Origin: an uncultured Oribacterium sp. | GTDB taxonomy: Bacteria > Bacillota > Clostridia > Lachnospirales > Lachnospiraceae | Reading direction: 5' to 3' | Length of the DNA stretch: 36,515 nucleotides | NCBI GenBank assembly: GCA_946413525.1 | Contig: CAMKKZ010000037.1 | Location: 1-36,515, forward strand | Shown: positions 31,220-36,515 of the stretch, piece by piece | How positions within the stretch are numbered: the stretch's first letter is position 1 | Layout of the letters: every line of letters begins with the position of its first letter | Notes under the pieces: generated by a model | Told to the model about the DNA's origin: nothing | Database searches by the model: none | Seen by the model: the letters and a program-made list of their open reading frames with translations, nothing else | Made by a program: the position numbers and the translations under genes

Positions 31220-32371
31220 TCATAGATCATAGAATTCTTTCTTAAGATCTATCCTCCCTTCCCAGACTGTATCCATCACCTTTAATGCAATTTTCTTAGC
31301 CGTATGACCGTCACCGTACGGACTTGAAATATCGCGGCATAACTGTTTGTGCCCATCGGAAAGTGCCATGCTTATGGCATCTATGATATCCCTGCTATCA
31401 TCACCGCAATGAATAACGCTTCGGGAACATGACCTCCCTTTCTGGCGGTCACCAATATCCACCGTAGGCACATGAAGCGCGGGTGCCTCGATAATGCCGC
31501 TTGATGAATTTCCCAGCACAAACTCACAGTATTTCATAAGTGAAAGATATTTTTTTGCTCCCAGCGAGGTGTATACATGGAGGTTTTCCATGTGGCCCTC
31601 CGCTTCTTCCAGTAGACTGTTGATTCTTGCTCCGCCCTGATCGGCATTGGATTTTGTCACAAGAAACTGCATCTGTGGAAACGCGCGAATCGCATCCAGG
31701 AAGCTTTGGATTTGTTCATCAACCGCCCCTTCGTCCATTGTCACGGGATGATAAGTACACAGCGCATAGCTGCATGTGTCCAGCCCGACACTTTTCAGAG
31801 CTTCAGCCTTAGAAACCTCCGGGAGTGCCAGTATATTGTCAATGCTCGTGGAACCATAATCGAAAACCCTGGACGGATGTTCCCCGAGCTGTATAACCCT
31901 TTTCCTGCTCACATCGTTCGTCACAAAGTGAAGATAACTCATCTTCGTGATGGAATGCCGAATCCACTCATCCATGGCCCCTTCCGTCGTATCTCCGCCG
32001 CACATATGGAAGATCGGCAGTCTGCTATTTCCCGCTGCAATGGCGATTGCCAGGGTCTCATACCTGTCCCCCAGGAGCAGGACTGCCTCGTATCTTTCCT
32101 TCAGGAACAATCGTGTGAAAGAAACCAGCGTCTCCGCCTGATTCAGCGAAATATCCAGAGCCATCCGCGAGGCGACTGGGATTATGACCCTGTGGTCAAT
32201 CCGCTCCCTTATTTCATTCACGGTCATCCCATATTCCTCACTAAGATGCGTGCCTGTCACGATCAGTTCTACACGGAGCCGCTCATCCTCCCTTTTCCGA
32301 AGCTCCCTTATCACAGGGGAAAGCAGCCCATACTCGGCCCTTGTCGCAGTAACAACAGCTATTTTCTTCAT
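31220..32371 (-). CDS. neuC: Hydrolysing nucleotide-sugar 2-epimerase (NeuC/LegG-like)
   Basis: 383 aa, full length. Family motifs: VVTATRAEYGLLSPVI (residues 5-20), HLSEEYGMT, HMCGGDTTEGAMDEWIRHSI and LGNSSSGIIEAPALHVPT. It releases the nucleotide and epimerises C2 to give the free ManNAc-type sugar that NeuB uses. Whether the substrate is UDP-GlcNAc (sialic acid) or a GDP- or UDP-linked 6-deoxy diamino sugar (legionaminic acid) cannot be read here; the LegB-like and PtmE-like genes nearby favour the latter. It overlaps neuB by 4 nt (ATGA), so translation is coupled. Confidence 0.9.
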   Translation of the reverse strand: MKKIAVVTATRAEYGLLSPVIRELRKREDERLRVELIVTGTHLSEEYGMTVNEIRERIDHRVIIPVASRMALDISLNQAETLVSFTRLFLKERYEAVLLLGDRYETLAIAIAAGNSRLPIFHMCGGDTTEGAMDEWIRHSITKMSYLHFVTNDVSRKRVIQLGEHPSRVFDYGSTSIDNILALPEVSKAEALKSVGLDTCSYALCTYHPVTMDEGAVDEQIQSFLDAIRAFPQMQFLVTKSNADQGGARINSLLEEAEGHMENLHVYTSLGAKKYLSLMKYCEFVLGNSSSGIIEAPALHVPTVDIGDRQKGRSCSRSVIHCGDDSRDIIDAISMALSDGHKQLCRDISSPYGDGHTAKKIALKVMDTVWEGRIDLKKEFYDL

Positions 32372-33387
32372 AATTCAATCAGCTCATCCTCATCAAAATC
32401 CCTTTTCGCCCTCGTTCCCAGTACTTTGCCCCATTCCATGGGGCTGACTCCGGTACCCGGTCGTTTCGTAGTTATGTTGTCTTCCGTCAGTATTTCTCCG
32501 GCCCTGATGGCACGTTTTGAAACTATGCTTTTCCTTGCTGCCTTTCTGTTCTGTATTTCGGCTTCAGAAGGCTTTTTTTGGGGCGAGCCCAAGGCTTCCT
32601 CTATCTTCCTTATTCCTGCCACCATTGCCTTCAATTCATCCGGCTCGAGGCTGGCCTTGTGATCGGGTCCCGGGAGATTCCGGTCAAGCGTGAAGTGCTT
32701 TTCAATGACGACTGCGCCAAGGGCTGCCGCTGCAAGGGATACCTCTATACCCTGGGTATGATCCGAATAGCCTACAGGACGGTCAAATGCCTTCCTCATG
32801 GTGTCCATCACCCGCAGGTTCACGTCTTTCACTGGCGCGGGATATTCCGTCGTGCATTGAAGAAGCGTAATGTCCTTCGTCCCGTTCTCCTCAAGCACCT
32901 TGATAGCCGCACCAATTTCATCCATATCCGCCATGCCTGTAGACAGGAACACCTCCTTCCCTGTCTTCCCTATCTCCACAAGATAAGGATAATTCGTGAT
33001 CTCGCCAGAAGGAACCTTCCAAATATCCTGCATATCATTCAGGAAATGAATGCTGTCGATATCGAAAGGGGTGGACAGGAACCCTATCCCGACTGACTTG
33101 CAGTAATCTGCTAAGTCAACAAAGGCGGGAAAATCCAGAAGCAGCTTTCGCAGCATATCCTTCTGGCTTTCCCGCCTTCCCATATTGGCCTTCTGGTAAT
33201 CCGCCATTTCCGCGCTTCGGGAAACGAGGGAGTCCAGTCTGGCAGTCTGAAATTTCACTATGTCAGCCCCGCACTCCTTGGCCACATCAACCAGCTTCAT
33301 TGCGGTTTCAAGGCTTCCATTGTGGTTTACTCCGGCCTCGGCAATAATCAATACTTTTCCATTATTAATTTCACCATCCACACTCAT
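32368..33387 (-). CDS. neuB: N-acetylneuraminate/legionaminate synthase (NeuB/LegI-like)
   Basis: About 339 aa. The TIM-barrel domain starts VLIIAEAGVNHNGSLETAMK and includes FLSTGMADMDEIG, LLQCTTEYPAP and GYSDHTQGIEVSLAAAALGA. The C-terminal SAF (antifreeze-like) domain starts near AARKSIVSKRAIRAGE and ends WGKVLGTRAKRDF. It condenses phosphoenolpyruvate with the sugar made by NeuC. The frame opens at TTG 33405 without a ribosome site; ATG 33387 follows AAGGGG and is preferred. It lies just after neuD and overlaps neuC. Confidence 0.92.
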   Translation of the reverse strand: MSVDGEINNGKVLIIAEAGVNHNGSLETAMKLVDVAKECGADIVKFQTARLDSLVSRSAEMADYQKANMGRRESQKDMLRKLLLDFPAFVDLADYCKSVGIGFLSTPFDIDSIHFLNDMQDIWKVPSGEITNYPYLVEIGKTGKEVFLSTGMADMDEIGAAIKVLEENGTKDITLLQCTTEYPAPVKDVNLRVMDTMRKAFDRPVGYSDHTQGIEVSLAAAALGAVVIEKHFTLDRNLPGPDHKASLEPDELKAMVAGIRKIEEALGSPQKKPSEAEIQNRKAARKSIVSKRAIRAGEILTEDNITTKRPGTGVSPMEWGKVLGTRAKRDFDEDELIEL

Positions 33388-33412
33388 CTTCCCCTTAAAA
33401 ATCAATCAAATC

Positions 33413-34081
33413 TTATATCTTTTCCTTTTGGCATATAGAAGATTCCGATACAATCCCATAACATTTCATATCATCCCCCACATCCGAAAGAACGGTACTG
33501 CCAGCTCCTATAATGACATGGTTTCCAATAGAGACGTCCTGTATCACAATGCTGCCAGCTCCTATAAAACTTCCCAATCCAATATGACTGTTTCCGCATA
33601 TGATGGAACCCACTGATACATGGGAAAACTCCTCAACCCTGCTCCCATGTTCAAGAACGGCGCCTGAGTTAATGATGCAATGTCTCCCAACTTCGGATTC
33701 CGCATTTAAAATAACGCCCTTCCCTATGAAAGCCCCCTCGCCAATCACAGCAAAAGGCGATACTCTCGCGGTTGGATCACAAATAACGGGAAAGTGAAAG
33801 CCCATCCCTGTCGCCATCTTCGCAAGCCTTATTCTCAATTCCGGACTTTTAATGCTCCCAACAGAAATAAAGGCATATTCAAAACCCTTTGCCCTTAATT
33901 CCGGAAGCATTGCATCTGTGCCGATCACCCTGCACCCCATGACCATGGAATCTTGTTCCATAGTTTCATCAGTTATAACGATTTCACCAAACCGATGTGA
34001 CGCCAGTATTGAGTCAAGGACGGACCTGCAATGCCCTCCTCCACCTATCAAAACCAATTTATCGTATTCATCAGTTCCCAT
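33413..34081 (-). CDS. neuD: NeuD-family acyltransferase
   Basis: 222 aa. An N-terminal Rossmann-like part (KLVLIGGGGHCRSVLDSI) precedes a left-handed beta-helix of hexapeptide repeats (VIGEGAFIGKGVILNAESEV, INSGAVLEHGSRVEEFSHVS), with the catalytic histidine in the HGSRVEEFSH region. NeuD/PglD-type enzymes acetylate a sugar or sialic-acid precursor. The ATG overlaps the 3' end of the nucleotidyltransferase gene by 11 nt. The exact acceptor is unknown; acetylating an amine of a diamino sugar (as PglD does) is possible and would fit legionaminic acid. Confidence 0.88.
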   Translation of the reverse strand: MGTDEYDKLVLIGGGGHCRSVLDSILASHRFGEIVITDETMEQDSMVMGCRVIGTDAMLPELRAKGFEYAFISVGSIKSPELRIRLAKMATGMGFHFPVICDPTARVSPFAVIGEGAFIGKGVILNAESEVGRHCIINSGAVLEHGSRVEEFSHVSVGSIICGNSHIGLGSFIGAGSIVIQDVSIGNHVIIGAGSTVLSDVGDDMKCYGIVSESSICQKEKI

Positions 34082-35120
34082 AGAGCCTTGACCTCATCTT
34101 CTCCAGCTCCGGCAGTTGGCCCATGTCCATCCATTCACTCTCACTGACTGGGAAAACCGCGACTTTCTTTCCTCTATCCTTTTCCCGTTTGATAATGTCA
34201 GGGAAGCCAATTGCCTCTCCATCCTGAATATCCTCAATGATTTCAGGCTCAGCAATATAAATCCCCGTATTCGTCAGAAAAGACATAAGCGGCTTTTCTC
34301 TAATGTTGGTAATAAGCCCATTTTCCCCCATCTCTACAACACCGTACGGAATATCCATGTTCATATACGCGCATGCCATGGTTACCACATTTCCATTTTC
34401 CCTATGAAAACGTAACATGCTTTCATAATTTGCAGTAAGAAGAGAATCACAGTTTACGAAAAAGAATGTGGACTCAAGCTTGCCTCGCAGAAGCCTGAGT
34501 CCACCCCCGGTTCCGAGAGGCCTCTCCTCATCATGCCATGTAATCCTGTATTCCTCTCCGGAATCGTGGAAATATGCCTTGATAAGATCCCTTTTATAAT
34601 TCACAATAATATGGAACTCATCACAGCCATAAGACTGATACTCCTTCATAATGAGTTCAATTATGGGAAAATCACCGACAGGAATTAAAGGTTTCGGCAG
34701 CACTCGAGTGTAAGGATCCAACCTTGTCCCCTTTCCACCTGCATTGATGACAACAGGCAGATGCAATGCCTTCTTTTTTTTCTTATATAATTCCCCTTCT
34801 TCTCCATTATATATATCTATGATAATACCACATCTGTTTACCACTGGAATCATAACGTAGTTTTTCCTGTGATACAGTGCCTTTGCTTCCTCCAATGACA
34901 TGGCTTTACGAGGCCTTTTATTGGCTGCCTCAAAGACGGTAGCAGACATACTGCCACCGGCTAGCAAGTACCTTCTTACATCACCATCGGTGATGCACCC
35001 AGTCAAAACACCGTCATCATCAGTCAGGAAGAGTATCCCACAGCTGTTCTGCTCAATCCTTTGCATCGCCTCGGAAAGTGACAGGCTGCTCCTTCCAATG
35101 TATCTAACGATATCGTCCAT
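34071..35120 (-). CDS. CBS-domain sugar-1-phosphate nucleotidyltransferase (PtmE-like)
   Basis: 349 aa. Residues 1 to about 115 form a tandem CBS region (GILFLTDDDGVLTGCITDGD, VMIPVVNRCGIIIDI). From about 122 there is a nucleotidyltransferase with VVINAGGKGTRLDPYTRVLP, KPLIPVGDFPI, FFFVNCDSLLTANYE and DMGQLPELEKM. This layout matches PtmE, the glucosamine-1-phosphate guanylyltransferase that opens the GDP-linked legionaminic-acid route in Campylobacter. Other members make different nucleotide sugars, so the donor is inferred. It sits between the LegB-like dehydratase and neuD, 62 nt after the former. Confidence 0.85.
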   Translation of the reverse strand: MDDIVRYIGRSSLSLSEAMQRIEQNSCGILFLTDDDGVLTGCITDGDVRRYLLAGGSMSATVFEAANKRPRKAMSLEEAKALYHRKNYVMIPVVNRCGIIIDIYNGEEGELYKKKKKALHLPVVINAGGKGTRLDPYTRVLPKPLIPVGDFPIIELIMKEYQSYGCDEFHIIVNYKRDLIKAYFHDSGEEYRITWHDEERPLGTGGGLRLLRGKLESTFFFVNCDSLLTANYESMLRFHRENGNVVTMACAYMNMDIPYGVVEMGENGLITNIREKPLMSFLTNTGIYIAEPEIIEDIQDGEAIGFPDIIKREKDRGKKVAVFPVSESEWMDMGQLPELEKMRSRLYGN

Positions 35121-35182
35121 TTGCCACCACCGTTATAAGCATTTAAATATGTGCCGTAAAATTCATATGTCCGTATGCATAC

Positions 35183-36409
35183 TTACATTTTTCCATCCAG
35201 AGAACGACCGGTTTCAATATGCTTGAAATTCGGCAGGTATCCTTCTAATATCCTGACAATCTCTTCCTTACTGCTCTTATCACTGTCAAAAACCGTTCTT
35301 AGATTCATAAGCAGCTCTTCCAGCCTGCCCCTGTCCGGAATCTCTTTTCCTGTAATGACACCAAGAGATGAGAACCTCAGCATATCCGTCTCTTCATTGT
35401 CCGCAACAAATTCTTCAAAAGCTTTCTCTCCAGATGTGTCAGATTTGGAAAAATGAACTGGATAAAGATTGCTTCCTTTCTTCAGTTCCCGGGCTTTGCT
35501 GATCGCTTCCTCATCAGTCTCACACTCAAGAACCTTATAGCCACTGACTTCAAGAAGCTTCTTCCCTATCTCATCAAAGGTCATCATCTCTTCCTGACCA
35601 AGCTTGGGGAAAAAAATCTCCCGGTTTTTCCCAAGCATCGCCGCCAGCAAGCAAATTTGACCGGATTCCTCCAGACTTACGAAATACCTCCGAACATCGG
35701 CCGGCCCAGACAATGGTTGCTGCTTACTCATCCTGGCAAGAAATCCTGCAGGAAGCGAACCATTTGAAAATGCCACATTCGCAAAACGGGCGGTCTTTAC
35801 CGGGAACCTGTCAGAAAAACTGAAAATGAGATCCTCCATAATCCGTTTTGAGGCTCCCATGATATTAACAGGGTTTGCCGCTTTGTCCGTGGAAACACAA
35901 AAATATTCCTGTGGTGGGAACTCAGCAAGTAATCTTAGTAAAATTCCTGCATTCAAGATATTATTCCGAATCAAAGCCTCAACTGAATAAATGTCTTTTT
36001 CGGATCTGACATGTTTATGCGCAGAGAAATTCGCTACGATATCAAAACCTTTCCTGTGCCTAAACATTTTTTCAAAAACCGGAGATGCAAAATCCATAGG
36101 GTAAGGAAGATAATCACCAGGAACAAACATCCCCTCAGTCGATCTTAAATCCCTGCTCAGTTCCGCCAGCGCATTTTCATTCGTATCCACTACAACAAGT
36201 GTTCCAGGATGAAAAGGCAATATAGACTTAATAAAAGAGGAGCCGATAGAACCGGCTCCCCCAATAACCAATACAGATTTGGCATTCACATTAGCGTGGA
36301 TTATTTCTTTATTGTTATCAATATCCTTCAAAAACATTGCACTTTTACGCTTCGTAACATATTCACTTATAAATTGATCTAGATTGAACATATTATTCTC
36401 TTTTATCAT
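35183..36409 (-). CDS. LegB-like nucleotide-sugar 4,6-dehydratase (CapD/FlaA1-type SDR)
   Basis: 408 aa. The Rossmann motif SVLVIGGAGSIGSSFIKS lies near residue 45, then NFSAHKHVRSEKD, CVSTDKAANPVNIMGASKRI (the M-x-x-x-K active-site variant of the CapD/FlaA1 group) and KTARFANVAFSNGSLPAGF. The C-terminal extension with YPVHFSKSDTSGEKAFEEF is typical of LegB-type dehydratases. It would make the 4-keto-6-deoxy sugar that an aminotransferase (LegC) then aminates; no LegC is adjacent downstream. Alternative ATG starts are at 36409 and 36391; the latter follows AAAGAGAA. It is the first complete gene of the operon in this window; 106 nt of AT-rich sequence lie upstream. Confidence 0.85.
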   Translation of the reverse strand: MIKENNMFNLDQFISEYVTKRKSAMFLKDIDNNKEIIHANVNAKSVLVIGGAGSIGSSFIKSILPFHPGTLVVVDTNENALAELSRDLRSTEGMFVPGDYLPYPMDFASPVFEKMFRHRKGFDIVANFSAHKHVRSEKDIYSVEALIRNNILNAGILLRLLAEFPPQEYFCVSTDKAANPVNIMGASKRIMEDLIFSFSDRFPVKTARFANVAFSNGSLPAGFLARMSKQQPLSGPADVRRYFVSLEESGQICLLAAMLGKNREIFFPKLGQEEMMTFDEIGKKLLEVSGYKVLECETDEEAISKARELKKGSNLYPVHFSKSDTSGEKAFEEFVADNEETDMLRFSSLGVITGKEIPDRGRLEELLMNLRTVFDSDKSSKEEIVRILEGYLPNFKHIETGRSLDGKM

Positions 36410-36515
36410 AAATCGATAATTATGGCTTTATTGTATTTGAATCACCACTTTCGTGAATTTCCGAAATTTTGGGAATATAAACTAGAATAATTTTATTTTT
36501 TCCTTGGTTTGCCTT

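Overview
The window looks like an accessory surface-polysaccharide locus of a Gram-positive anaerobe, most likely a Clostridia/Lachnospiraceae member. That assignment is inference from gene style: a Stealth phosphotransferase, a sugar-transfer ATP-grasp, a nonulosonic-acid operon of Clostridia type, lineage-typical hypothetical proteins and heavy IS66/IS110 load. There is no rRNA, tRNA or housekeeping gene to fix the taxon. No CRISPR array was seen.

Nearly all glycan genes lie on the minus strand, so the locus reads from position 36.4 kb down to 0.1 kb. Right block (30.5-36.4 kb): a tightly packed operon for an activated nonulosonic acid of legionaminic/sialic type, in order a LegB-like dehydratase, a CBS-nucleotidyltransferase (PtmE-like), NeuD, NeuB, NeuC and NeuA. 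A LegC-type aminotransferase is not between them. Left block (0.1-14.2 kb): a FemAB/GNAT-like transferase, a PglC-type initiating sugar-phosphate transferase fused to a DegT-like aminotransferase, two ATP-grasp ligases, a repeat-swollen SDR, a Stealth hexose-phosphate transferase, a GT2 and two P-loop kinase-like proteins. It ends in a terminator at the left edge. A stray GT2 sits at 24.8-25.7 kb. Together they suggest a glycan built on a lipid-phosphate carrier, with phosphodiester links, amino-sugar or amino-acid decoration and a nonulosonic acid (inference).

The middle (14.8-30.5 kb) is a nest of insertion sequences. IS66 copy 1 (16272-23333, 14-bp perfect terminal inverted repeats) carries two accessory ORFs. 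It is split by an XRE repressor / IS110 transposase / small-protein module and cuts off an IS4-family transposase. IS66 copy 2 (26164-30522) has tnpB split by a second IS110, and its tnpC is broken; its right end supplies the last codons of neuA. A third IS110 is a short fragment.

Two things stand out. First, the IS110 module at about 18.5-21.25 kb has a perfect-consensus sigma-70 promoter, a palindromic operator at the predicted transcription start, a divergent XRE repressor, a structured ~290-nt leader in the place where IS110 bridge RNAs lie, and a translationally coupled companion protein. Second, the genes at 6-13 kb carry many frame-preserving tandem repeat arrays inside enzyme loops, and one repeat unit is shared with the coding sequence of IS66 copy 1.
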